From JACTUC01 sp964477685 (lineage in GTDB: Archaea; Thermoproteota; Methanomethylicia; Methanomethylicales; Methanomethylicaceae): a DNA stretch of 8,537 bases. The translations under genes and the position numbers were made by a program. The notes beneath the pieces were generated by a model, which saw only the letters and a list, made by a program, of their open reading frames with translations, did no database searches and was not told where the DNA came from. The stretch is from positions 1-8,537 of the forward strand of contig CAYZHK010000061.1 in assembly GCA_964477685.1 (NCBI GenBank). The letters run 5' to 3'. Positions within the stretch are counted from its first letter, which is position 1. Each line of letters opens with the position of its first letter. Below, one piece after another: positions 1 through 5,067 of this stretch.

Positions 1-1
1 C

Positions 2-274
2 CCATGCGTATTCATGCCCAAGCTGGTCCTCGGCAGCCTTAAAACACAGGCCTTCGGAGGCATCTGGGACTCTGGAGGCGTATTGGACGACCTGAGAGAC
101 AGGACTCGCCTCAAGGGTTCCTGCAGAGGATGCGAGTTTAGGAGCCTTTGCGGGGGGTGCAGGGCAAGGGCTTTGGCTTACCACGGAGACATCCTCGCTT
201 CTGACCCCGGATGCATCAGGGCCAATGGGGATGTGGAGCAGGGAATTGCAGAGGCGACGTTTTCAGCCATCTAA
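2..274 (+). CDS. Radical SAM/SPASM protein, C-terminal fragment (AhbC/AhbD/NirJ-like)
   Basis: This is the last 90 codons of a gene that begins before the window; the frame is open from base 2 and stops at TAA. The fragment is a SPASM domain, which binds an auxiliary 4Fe-4S cluster in radical SAM enzymes. It opens with Pro-Cys, then has a GSL...IW segment, CRGC (fragment residues 41-44), LCGGCRARA (Cys 50 and 53) and DPGC (Cys 71). That spacing is what I know from the heme-biosynthesis group (AhbC, AhbD, NirJ) and close relatives. The radical SAM core lies outside the window, so the substrate cannot be settled; another SPASM peptide- or porphyrin-modifying enzyme is possible. The gene ends in a convergent arrangement with the flavodoxin. 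Confidence 0.85.
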   Translation, partial: PCVFMPKLVLGSLKTQAFGGIWDSGGVLDDLRDRTRLKGSCRGCEFRSLCGGCRARALAYHGDILASDPGCIRANGDVEQGIAEATFSAI

Positions 275-383
275 AAAAATCGTACTGAAATGAGCCCCAC
301 AAGACCACGGCTCGCCAATCGCCGATGGGATACAGGACAAGACGCGGATGAGCTTCTGGAAAATGGTCTTCCTGAAACCGGAG

Positions 384-851
384 TTATTGTGGGGGTGCCG
401 CCTCCCCCAATTTTGCCGCCAGCCCCCTGGCCCAGCCTTTTATCCGTTCAACTTCCCCGTCCTTAAGCGGCCCTTTTTGCCCGATGATGATAGCCCTGAG
501 GGCGGGTACTACTTCGCTCATCTTCTTCTCCCTGAGTCTCTCGGCCATCTTTAGGGCCGCGCTGTAACGATCCGGATTGTCGGGGTTCTCGGTGTCGAAG
601 GTTGCGAAGGGTTTGTTAGCCCACTCCTCGCTCTTAACGCTTCCGAAAAAGAACCTGACTGTGAAGGTCATAGTGCCGAATTTTGTTGGAGAACCGAGGA
701 TCAGGAAATCATATCTCTTGCCACTCAGCTTTGCATCTTTTACATGGAGTAGGTCGACGTCCAGACCTGCGTCCTTCAAAGATTCCGCGATGGTTTCCGC
801 AACTTTCTTGGTGTTCCCGAAGGAGGAGTCGTAAATGACTATGCCCTTCAC
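384..851 (-). CDS. Flavodoxin (short-chain, FMN-binding)
   Basis: A 155-aa single-domain flavodoxin, a soluble FMN electron carrier. The N-terminus is a beta strand followed by the phosphate-binding loop SSFGNT (residues 9-14), of the usual T/S-x-x-G-x-T form. The second FMN loop is GSPTKFG (53-59), and FATFDTE near 81-87 marks the strand and loop that usually border the isoalloxazine ring. Length fits the short-chain family. The start is GTG; an AGGAAGGAG stretch about 8 nt upstream and a TATA-like element at 889-900 agree with it. It is a single gene, facing the SPASM gene tail to tail. It could supply low-potential electrons to radical SAM enzymes such as those in this window, but nothing here shows a specific partner. 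Confidence 0.9.
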   Translation of the reverse strand: MKGIVIYDSSFGNTKKVAETIAESLKDAGLDVDLLHVKDAKLSGKRYDFLILGSPTKFGTMTFTVRFFFGSVKSEEWANKPFATFDTENPDNPDRYSAALKMAERLREKKMSEVVPALRAIIIGQKGPLKDGEVERIKGWARGLAAKLGEAAPPQ

Positions 852-888
852 GGAAAGAACTCCTTCCTTATTACTGATTTGCCCATCG

Positions 889-900
889 ATAAATCTTTTA
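889..900 (-). promoter_or_regulatory. TATA-like promoter element of the flavodoxin gene
   Basis: Read on the minus strand, AAAAGATTTATC lies about 40 nt before the GTG start. An archaeal start site about 26 nt downstream would fall near 868, leaving a short leader that holds the purine-rich ribosome site AGGAAGGAG. Confidence 0.5.
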
Positions 901-1040
901 TGTCATTGATTGACGTGTTGCGGATCCTGTTGGGAGTGAATAGGGTTTTTTTCCTAACCGCTATTGCTTAGTTTTTTTCTTTTTTCCGCTCAACATGATA
1001 GCGACTCACTGCCGGCTCATCGATTGGCATTGTTAGGGTG

Positions 1041-1078
1041 CGATAAAAAATGTTGGCAGCCATCAGGCCTTGGCTGCC
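1041..1078 (-). terminator. Hairpin plus T-run terminator overlapping the stop of the 105-aa gene
   Basis: GGCAGCCA (1055-1062) and TGGCTGCC (1071-1078) form a perfect 8-bp stem with an 8-nt loop. On the minus strand the stem is followed by AACATTTTTTATCG (from 1054 down to 1041), with six consecutive T. The right arm and loop lie inside the last codons and stop codon (1063-1065) of the upstream minus-strand gene. The spacer from here to the flavodoxin start (852-1062) otherwise holds only the flavodoxin promoter and plus-strand T-tracts at 945-986 that I cannot assign. Confidence 0.65.
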
Positions 1079-1380
1079 TTCTTGCCAAACTTGAACACGA
1101 TCAATTTGTCGTAGAAGTTGCCGCCTTTCACAACGCGCACCATTTGCCCCTTTGGTAGCGAGTAATCTGTTATGTTATCCTTAACCGAATTCGAGCAGGT
1201 CCCATTAGGGAACTTTATCCTGTATATTTTGGCTATTGGATCATGATCTGTCTCTACGCAGGCGTCGTCGCAGCCTTTCCAGCGCGCAAGCTTCACCGTC
1301 ACCCCTTCTATGTTGAGAAGATCATGGACATTTGCTCCCCAAACCTCGATCACATTTGGCTTTGCCTTCTTTACCGACAT
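1063..1380 (-). CDS. Uncharacterised 105-aa basic protein
   Basis: I do not recognise the family. The protein has alternating hydrophobic stretches suggesting a small mostly-beta domain, three cysteines (37 and 41 as CDDAC, and 62), and a lysine-rich tail FGKKAAKA. It has no signal peptide or membrane segment. The basic N- and C-termini could contact nucleic acid or ribosomes, but that is only a guess. The gene is supported by an ATG start, a TATA-like element at 1411-1421 placed to give a leader of about 10 nt, and a strong terminator at its stop codon. It is a monocistronic unit divergent from the AIM24 gene. Confidence 0.7.
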   Translation of the reverse strand: MSVKKAKPNVIEVWGANVHDLLNIEGVTVKLARWKGCDDACVETDHDPIAKIYRIKFPNGTCSNSVKDNITDYSLPKGQMVRVVKGGNFYDKLIVFKFGKKAAKA

Positions 1381-1410
1381 ATATTTCCCCCAACATTTAC
1401 TTACTAATCC

Positions 1411-1423
1411 CTAAATAAAAAGC
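1411..1423. promoter_or_regulatory. AT-rich TATA-like element, possibly used in both directions
   Basis: CTAAATAAAAAGC is the only AT-rich block beside a GC-rich spacer. Read on the minus strand (TTTTTATTTA) it sits about 26 nt before position 1390, giving a 10-nt leader for the 105-aa gene. Read on the plus strand, a start site 26 nt downstream falls near 1442, the left end of the candidate structured RNA. Use in the minus direction is likelier; use in the plus direction is a proposal. Confidence 0.5.
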
Positions 1424-1441
1424 TCCCGCCAGGTACCAGAA

Positions 1442-1670
1442 GTGGATCGAGAGATGAGCCCGGCGTGCCAGGCGGACCCTGGGGTTGCAGAGGGGAGCCG
1501 CCGGACCGCCTGTGGCGCCTACTGCACCGCCCCGGCCAAGGCGGAGGGGGCGGAGTCCATCACCGCGGACGCGGAGATGGCGGGATCGCTCAGGGCAGTA
1601 CCGGCTCTTCCCGAAGGGACCGGGTAGAAAGAGGTGGCTGAGCCCGCGCAGGGAATCGGGATATATCCAC
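1442..1670 (+). ncRNA. Candidate structured non-coding RNA or folded leader (unassigned)
   Basis: This 229-bp stretch has no convincing protein in any frame; bases 1441-1640 are about 71% G+C. Its ends can pair: GTGGAT (1442-1447) with ATCCAC (1665-1670). Inside I find AGGCGG/CCGCCT (1470-1475 with 1506-1511), extended by GGCG/CGCC (1462-1465 with 1516-1519). TACTGC/GCAGTA (1520-1525 with 1595-1600) encloses CCGCCCC/GGGGCGG (1527-1533 with 1547-1553) and a hairpin CCATC-A-CCGC/GCGG-A-GATGG (1557-1580). A further hairpin is CCGG...TCCC-GAA-GGGA-CCGG (1601-1623). I found no RNase P GAGGAAGUCC core and no SRP helix 8 core, so it is not assigned. GC-rich spacers elsewhere in the window lower the weight of base composition alone. 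Confidence 0.3.
1658..1668 (+). promoter_or_regulatory. TATA-like element and GGGATATATC word before the AIM24 gene
   Basis: GGGATATATCC is centred near 1664. An archaeal start site 26 nt downstream falls at about 1690, directly before the AGGTGG ribosome-binding site (1691-1696). It is the first of three exact GGGATATATC copies in the window. Confidence 0.5.
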
Positions 1671-1701
1671 CAAGCGGGGCAGTATTGCACAGGTGGAAAA
1701 A

Positions 1702-2394
1702 ATGCAGTATGAGATCAAATACAAGCCATCGTACTCCATGGTTGTCATCAAGCTCGCCCAGGGGGAGGGTGTCGTGGGCGAATCCGGCGCCATGACCTAC
1801 ATGAGCCCCAACATACAGGTCAAGACAAGGGCCAGGGAGGGAGTCCTGGGCTCCCTGGGGCTGAAGTTCCTCGGGGGCCAGTCCTTCTGGGTAAACGACT
1901 TCGTGGCCGAGGGCGGGCCTGGCGAGATAGGCTTCGTCGCAGCCCCGGTCGGCGATATCGAGTGCCTCCAGCTCAAACCGGAGAGCGGCTACATCCTCAG
2001 GCGTGAGTCCTATGTCGCATCGACCCAGGGTATCAATCTGGACGTCAAATGGGAGGGCTTCACAAAGGGGCTCTTCGGGCAGGGGCTCTTCATGATGAGG
2101 ACCAGCGGTGACGGCAACCTCTTTATAAACACCTTTGGCGCCATCGACAGGCACACCCTCAGCCCCAACGACGCCATAGTGGTGGACAACTTCCACATCG
2201 TGGCCTTCAGCAACACCTGCAGGTACCAGGTGGAGAAGGTGGGCGGCTGGAAGGAGACGGTCCTCAGCGGCGAGGGGCTTGTCACGCGGATCTTCGGCCC
2301 AGGGGAGGTGCTCCTCCAGACCAAGAACCCCAACGAGTTCGCCAAGTGGCTCTACACGCTGATGGAGCCAATGATCAGATCCAGGGCGAGGTAG
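1702..2394 (+). CDS. AIM24 / TIGR00266 family protein
   Basis: A 230-aa protein of the AIM24 family (TIGR00266, formerly DUF124), widespread in bacteria and archaea and named after a yeast mitochondrial protein. Its molecular role in archaea is not established. The family signature is clear: a GEGVVGESGAM segment near the start, a glycine-rich stretch around LGSLGLKFLGGQSFW, then FVAAPVGDI, the turn LFGQGLFMMRTSGDGNLF, and an FGPGEVLLQT segment near the end. The fold is expected to be a mostly-beta trimeric barrel. I chose ATG at 1702 over the in-frame GTG at 1693 because AGGTGG at 1691-1696 is well placed for the former and overlaps the latter. It is a single gene ending in a shared hairpin with the convergent NfeD-type gene. 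Confidence 0.9.
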   Translation: MQYEIKYKPSYSMVVIKLAQGEGVVGESGAMTYMSPNIQVKTRAREGVLGSLGLKFLGGQSFWVNDFVAEGGPGEIGFVAAPVGDIECLQLKPESGYILRRESYVASTQGINLDVKWEGFTKGLFGQGLFMMRTSGDGNLFINTFGAIDRHTLSPNDAIVVDNFHIVAFSNTCRYQVEKVGGWKETVLSGEGLVTRIFGPGEVLLQTKNPNEFAKWLYTLMEPMIRSRAR

Positions 2395-2403
2395 CATAGC
2401 CAT

Positions 2404-2437
2404 GGCGCCCTTGGCGGGGCGCCCTCAGCTATTTTTA
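2404..2437. terminator. Terminator hairpin between the convergent AIM24 and NfeD-type genes
   Basis: GGCGCCC (2404-2410) pairs with GGGCGCC (2417-2423) around a 6-nt loop. On the plus strand a TATTTTTAT stretch follows. The right arm ends just before the stop codon of the minus-strand gene, so one stem could serve both directions, though only the plus side has a T-run. Confidence 0.55.
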
Positions 2438-2808
2438 TCCTCGGAGGCCTCGAGCTGGAGGCCCTTGGCGCCCACTACGGTTATAGCAGCCCCCTTCGCG
2501 ATGGGTTCCCTGCTTGAAGCCTTCCAGAGCTCCCCGTCGATCAGCACCATGCCGTCGGGCGCTATCTCGGTCGCGGCTACCCCCTTCCTGCCCACCATGC
2601 CGGTCCCGACCTTGGGCCGGAGGGTCAGCGCCACCGTGCTCTTGTAGGCAATGATGAGCACCACCGCAGCGCCCAGGGCCCCCAGGACCAGGGCCACAGC
2701 CGGCTGCAGGTAGTTGGCTGAGGTGAGCCAGGCGAGGGCAATGGCCATGAGTGCAAGGGCAATAGCGTCGTCTACCAGCGAAAGGAGGATCGTCCGCCAG
2801 CTGGTCAA
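2425..2808 (-). CDS. Short NfeD-type membrane protein with C-terminal OB-fold
   Basis: A 127-aa protein of the short NfeD class. Two hydrophobic segments (about residues 7-28 and 34-54) are followed by a cytosolic OB-like domain (about 67-122) with the family pattern G-x-A-x-T-E-I-A-P-x-G, IDGELWKA and a G-x-x-I-x-V-V-G-A-K-G-L-x-L-E ending. NfeD proteins partner with SPFH/stomatin proteins or membrane serine proteases in membrane quality control; no such partner is in this window. The start is TTG: the frame upstream has no ATG, GTG or TTG back to at least 2890. A GGGGGG run lies about 8 nt upstream, and a 25-codon leader ORF overlaps the start by four bases (TTGA). An internal Met at residue 21 would remove most of the first membrane segment. 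Confidence 0.85.
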   Translation of the reverse strand: MTSWRTILLSLVDDAIALALMAIALAWLTSANYLQPAVALVLGALGAAVVLIIAYKSTVALTLRPKVGTGMVGRKGVAATEIAPDGMVLIDGELWKASSREPIAKGAAITVVGAKGLQLEASEDKNS

Positions 2809-2882
2809 GGTGTGTTCCCCCCAGGTGCGCCAGCCCCAAGGGTGGGTGCCATCCCTGGGCCGAGGCGGAGCGGGGCATGCAT
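2805..2882 (-). other. Possible 25-codon leader ORF overlapping the NfeD-type start
   Basis: An ATG at 2882 opens a 25-codon frame that ends in TGA sharing four bases (TTGA) with the TTG start of the NfeD-type gene. The predicted transcript start near 2891 would put this ATG close to the 5' end. The product is rich in Pro, Gly and Ala with no recognisable motif, so it may act only through translational coupling, or be chance in GC-rich sequence. Confidence 0.25.
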
Positions 2883-2912
2883 ACTGGATCCCTGATTTGA
2901 CTTGCCGCAGGG

Positions 2913-2922
2913 GTTATTAAAC
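2913..2922 (-). promoter_or_regulatory. TATA-like element of the NfeD-type gene
   Basis: Read on the minus strand, CGTTTAATAACC is the nearest AT-rich block upstream. A start site 26 nt on would be near 2891, leaving a leader of about 80 nt before the TTG start. The 2809-2995 spacer also carries the divergent promoter of the zinc-ribbon gene. Confidence 0.4.
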
Positions 2923-2953
2923 GTGCTACGGCCCTTTCCCTCCCCCGGGAATA

Positions 2954-2977
2954 GGTTTATTAATTTAGGGATATATC
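2954..2977 (+). promoter_or_regulatory. Promoter of the zinc-ribbon operon with a GGGATATATC copy
   Basis: GGTTTATTAATTT (2954-2966) is a good TATA-like box; 26 nt downstream gives a start near 2986. GGGATATATC (2968-2977) lies between it and the ATG at 2996, where a bound repressor could block transcription. GATATATC could instead be the TATA box itself, about 22 nt from the ATG. Confidence 0.5.
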
Positions 2978-2995
2978 TCTTAATTGGTGTATAAA

Positions 2996-3178
2996 ATGGC
3001 GGAGAAAATGGGCTACGGTCCCGGAGGCATGTGCATCTGCCCTAAGTGCGGAGAGAAGGTACCCCACAGGGCCGGCGCACCGTGCGCCAGAGAGGTCTGC
3101 CCCAAGTGCGGGGCCAGAATGATGCGGGAAGGGTCGTACCACCATACGCTGCTCCAAGAGAAGAAGGGGGTGAAATAG
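2996..3178 (+). CDS. Small zinc-ribbon protein with six cysteines
   Basis: A 60-aa protein with two CPKCG knuckles (Cys 15/18 and 35/38), the signature of a treble-clef or zinc-ribbon site, plus Cys 13, Cys 30 and His 24. The N-terminus MAEKMGYGPGGMCICPKCG resembles small proteins seen beside NifX-fold and DUF5320 proteins in anaerobes; that link is from memory of the family. It probably binds zinc or possibly iron; no catalytic motif is visible. ATG 2996 is preferred to the in-frame TTG (2984) and GTG (2987) because GGTG at 2986-2989 is placed as a ribosome site and the predicted start lies near 2986. It forms a two-gene operon with the next gene, with one base between them. Confidence 0.8.
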   Translation: MAEKMGYGPGGMCICPKCGEKVPHRAGAPCAREVCPKCGARMMREGSYHHTLLQEKKGVK

Positions 3179-3179
3179 G

Positions 3180-3482
3180 ATGAATGGATATTTCCACAGG
3201 CGGGGTTACTACGGCTGGTGCCACGGGGGATGGTTGGACCCCATTGACCTCGAGGAGCGCGGACTGTACTATGTCGGTCCCTGCAGGTGCGGCCACGGCC
3301 CCCATGCTTATTACGTGGCGAGAGACGGCAGGGTTGTCTACCCCTACGAAGAACCCGGCGAAGGCAGTAAGGTTGACCGCGTAGCCCTCCTGGAGGACGA
3401 GGTGAAGTCGCTGAAGGAATACCTCGACAGAAGGGTCAGCGAGCTGGAGAAGCTGAAGGGGGAACAAGCCAAGGGGACATGA
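3180..3482 (+). CDS. Cys/His/Tyr-rich protein with C-terminal coiled coil (DUF5320-like)
   Basis: A 100-aa two-part protein. Residues 1-45 are rich in Gly, Tyr, His and Cys: WCHGGW (Cys 14, His 15), then PCRCGHGPH (Cys 35, Cys 37, His 39, His 42), a likely metal-binding patch. Residues about 65-95 form a charged heptad helix (RVALLEDEVKSLKEYL...), a predicted coiled coil for self-assembly or partner binding. This architecture resembles DUF5320 proteins that accompany NifX-fold proteins, though the N-terminal glycine pattern is not typical, so I assign it loosely. GGGGGTGA at 3167-3174, inside the end of the upstream gene, serves as ribosome site. Function is unknown; a metallochaperone or scaffold is a plausible guess. 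Confidence 0.7.
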   Translation: MNGYFHRRGYYGWCHGGWLDPIDLEERGLYYVGPCRCGHGPHAYYVARDGRVVYPYEEPGEGSKVDRVALLEDEVKSLKEYLDRRVSELEKLKGEQAKGT

Positions 3483-3502
3483 GCGGCCGACGAAAGCCCA
3501 AC

Positions 3503-3540
3503 AATGTTTATGACTTGGTCCACCCAACTTTTTTTTGAGG
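3503..3540 (+). promoter_or_regulatory. Promoter and T-tract before the radical SAM gene
   Basis: AATGTTTATG (3503-3512) is a TATA-like box with a start expected near 3533. Eight T (3529-3536) precede GAGGATGA, the ribosome site for ATG 3548. The same T-tract could end the zinc-ribbon operon transcript, since archaeal termination often needs only oligo-T. Confidence 0.45.
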
Positions 3541-3547
3541 ATGAATT

Positions 3548-4510
3548 ATGGCGAATGGCATTGCCTACGGTCCGGTTAATTCGAGGAGGCTGGGGGTGAG
3601 CCTCGGGGTCAACAACATCCCGGCCAAGAACTGCACCTACTCCTGCGTCTACTGCCAGATCGGCAGGACGACGGGTTACAGGTGGGAGAGGGGGAGGTTC
3701 TATGGAACCAAAGAGGTATTCACCCAGGTATCGGAGAGGCTGAGGGAGATAAGGCTGGCTGGCGGCAGAGTGGACTACATCACCTTCGTCCCTGACGGGG
3801 AGCCGACCCTTGACGACGAGCTGGGCGCGGAGATAGAACGCCTCAAGGGCCTTGGCGTGCCAATCGCAGTGATAACCAACTCCTCCCTGCTCTGGAGGGG
3901 AGATGTGAGGGATGATCTGGCCCTTGCAGACCTGGTTTCGGTCAAAGTCGATACGGTTGACGAGGGGCTCTGGAGGCGGATTAACAGACCGCACCACGGC
4001 ATCGGCCTCGGCATAATCCTGAAGGGGATCGAGGATTTCGCGCAGGGCTACAGGGGCACTCTCATCAGCGAGACAATGGCCCTTGGAGGTGTCGAGCAGG
4101 ACTTCGGGGGGGTGGCGGAGTTTCTTTGGCGGCTCAGGGGGCTCAAGACCGCCTACATATCCTCCGTGACGAGGCCGCCGACCGAGCCCTGGGTCTCCCT
4201 GGCGCCGTGGCCGACCCTGAGGGCTGCAGAGAGGGTCTTCGCAGAGAAGCTGGGGAAGGAGAGGGTCGCCATCCTGCCCCACCATGAGGGGGACCTCCCC
4301 AGCCATGCCGACGTCGAGGACGCCGAGGGAGCGGTCTTGGGCATCGTTGCCGTCCATCCGCTGAGGGAGGATGTTGTCAGGAAGTACCTTGAGAAGGCGG
4401 GGCTGGGCTGGGAAGTGATCGATAGGCTGGTTAAGCAGGGGAAGATAAAGGTCACAGAGTACGAGGACAAGAGGTACATCAAGCGCAACTTTGGGGACCA
4501 GACGGGATAG
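3548..4510 (+). CDS. Radical SAM protein, COG0731 type, with C-terminal winged-helix-like region
   Basis: A 320-aa radical SAM enzyme. The cluster motif is C-x3-C-x2-C at Cys 29, 33 and 36 (KNCTYSCVYCQ), preceded by the family-typical GPVNSRRLGVSLGVNNIP. The loop DGEPTLD is the GGE-like motif for S-adenosylmethionine binding. After the core, roughly residues 258-317 (VLGIVAVHPLRED... to YIKRNF) look like a winged helix, as in relatives I know. COG0731 contains the wyosine enzyme TYW1 and a separate group found near NifX-fold and DUF134 genes; the short length and this neighbourhood point to the second. Its substrate is unknown. It has its own promoter and a GAGG ribosome site 7 nt before ATG. 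Confidence 0.85.
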   Translation: MANGIAYGPVNSRRLGVSLGVNNIPAKNCTYSCVYCQIGRTTGYRWERGRFYGTKEVFTQVSERLREIRLAGGRVDYITFVPDGEPTLDDELGAEIERLKGLGVPIAVITNSSLLWRGDVRDDLALADLVSVKVDTVDEGLWRRINRPHHGIGLGIILKGIEDFAQGYRGTLISETMALGGVEQDFGGVAEFLWRLRGLKTAYISSVTRPPTEPWVSLAPWPTLRAAERVFAEKLGKERVAILPHHEGDLPSHADVEDAEGAVLGIVAVHPLREDVVRKYLEKAGLGWEVIDRLVKQGKIKVTEYEDKRYIKRNFGDQTG

Positions 4511-4515
4511 AGGGC

Positions 4516-4529
4516 CGCCGGTGCCGGCG
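4516..4529. terminator. Weak hairpin between convergent radical SAM and NifX-fold genes
   Basis: CGCCG/CGGCG with a GTGC loop forms a 5-bp stem just after the radical SAM stop codon, with only CAGCTTTCAG behind it. The rest of the 84-bp spacer is about 76% G+C and shows nothing else I can assign. Confidence 0.25.
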
Positions 4530-4594
4530 CAGCTTTCAGTGGCCGCCTGAATCGATGGTGCGGGGCCTCGACCCGGCAGGCTGGGACGGGCGCC

Positions 4595-4990
4595 TCAGTG
4601 GAGAAGTTCGAGGTTATTGTCCAGCTTTCCCTGATTGAAAAGGGCCAGGGCTTCGTCTATGGTCTCGACCCTTGTGACGTAGGCGTTTATGCCTGCCGCC
4701 AAGAGTGAGGTGTAGGCGCTCATGCCCATACCGCCGCTGATCAGCGCCGAGCAGCCCTGTATCGGGCTGACCATGGAGGCGTGCAGGGAAGGCTGGCCTG
4801 TGTGGCCGTGACCTTCATGTGGGTCACACCCGCTGATGCCCTCGCCATGGCTGTGGCTGCAGCCCCCCTTCCTGATGAGGCTTCTGCTCCTGATGGCGTT
4901 GTTCTCCTGCTCGACAACCATGAAAAAAGGTGCCCTGCCGAAATGCTGGCTGATGGTCTCTCCATCCTCAGTCACGAAGGCTATCTTCAT
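4595..4990 (-). CDS. NifX/NifB-C-terminal fold protein with His/Cys-rich insertion
   Basis: A 131-aa member of the dinitrogenase iron-molybdenum cofactor biosynthesis superfamily (NifX, NafY and the NifB C-terminal domain; small MTH1175-like proteins). The fold hallmarks are MKIAFVTEDGETISQHFGRAPFF at the N-terminus, Gly-Gly-Met-Gly at 86-89, and a VETIDEALALFNQG ending. Between strands two and three lies an insertion (about 43-66) rich in potential ligands: Cys 44, His 46, His 48, Cys 55, His 58, His 61, His 63, with His 70 and Cys 80 nearby. Family members bind iron-sulfur or iron-molybdenum clusters; stand-alone archaeal forms mostly lack a known role. No nitrogenase genes are visible, so a carrier for another metal cluster is likelier. 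It is divergent from the DUF134 gene and shares its promoter region. Confidence 0.88.
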   Translation of the reverse strand: MKIAFVTEDGETISQHFGRAPFFMVVEQENNAIRSRSLIRKGGCSHSHGEGISGCDPHEGHGHTGQPSLHASMVSPIQGCSALISGGMGMSAYTSLLAAGINAYVTRVETIDEALALFNQGKLDNNLELLH

Positions 4991-5033
4991 TTCAAACCAC
5001 TTTCCTGATAGGGGATAGCCTACGTTGGGGGAG

Positions 5034-5065
5034 CAATTTTATATGTTTTGTGATATATCCCATAT
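5034..5065. promoter_or_regulatory. Overlapping divergent promoter of the NifX-fold and DUF134 genes
   Basis: CAATTTTATATG (5034-5045) reads as a TATA box in both directions. On the plus strand its centre (about 5041) is 27 nt before ATG 5068, predicting a leaderless DUF134 transcript. On the minus strand CATATAAAATTG predicts a start near 5014 for the NifX-fold gene. ATATG (5041-5045) and CATAT (5061-5065) are inverted arms, and GATATATCCC (5052-5061) is the minus-strand copy of GGGATATATC. A protein bound here could control both genes; the DUF134 protein is the obvious candidate. Confidence 0.55.
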
Positions 5066-5067
5066 AC

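Noticed and set aside
292..313. GAGCC/GGCTC stem after the SPASM gene as a terminator
   Set aside because: The stem is only 5 bp with a 12-nt loop and no T-run follows on the plus strand.
1442..1670. RNase P RNA or SRP RNA as an identity for the GC-rich spacer
   Set aside because: I looked for the GAGGAAGUCC and ACAGAA cores of RNase P and for the UGUAAC and GUCCGGAAGG-AGCAG cores of archaeal SRP RNA on both strands and found none. The region is also short for SRP RNA.
1442..1712. Plus-strand open frames of 61 and 75 codons in the divergent spacer
   Set aside because: Their products are Arg/Gly/Pro/Ala-rich with no hydrophobic pattern; the second runs into the AIM24 gene out of frame. RNA structure or plain spacer explains the region better.
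1519..2403. A 294-codon minus-strand open frame across AIM24 and its upstream spacer
   Set aside because: It is antisense to a well-recognised AIM24 protein and its composition is typical of a shadow frame.
3344..4357. A 337-codon minus-strand open frame opposite the radical SAM gene
   Set aside because: It covers the complement of the C-x3-C-x2-C enzyme and part of the coiled-coil gene, has no recognisable motif, and is explained by GC-rich codon use.
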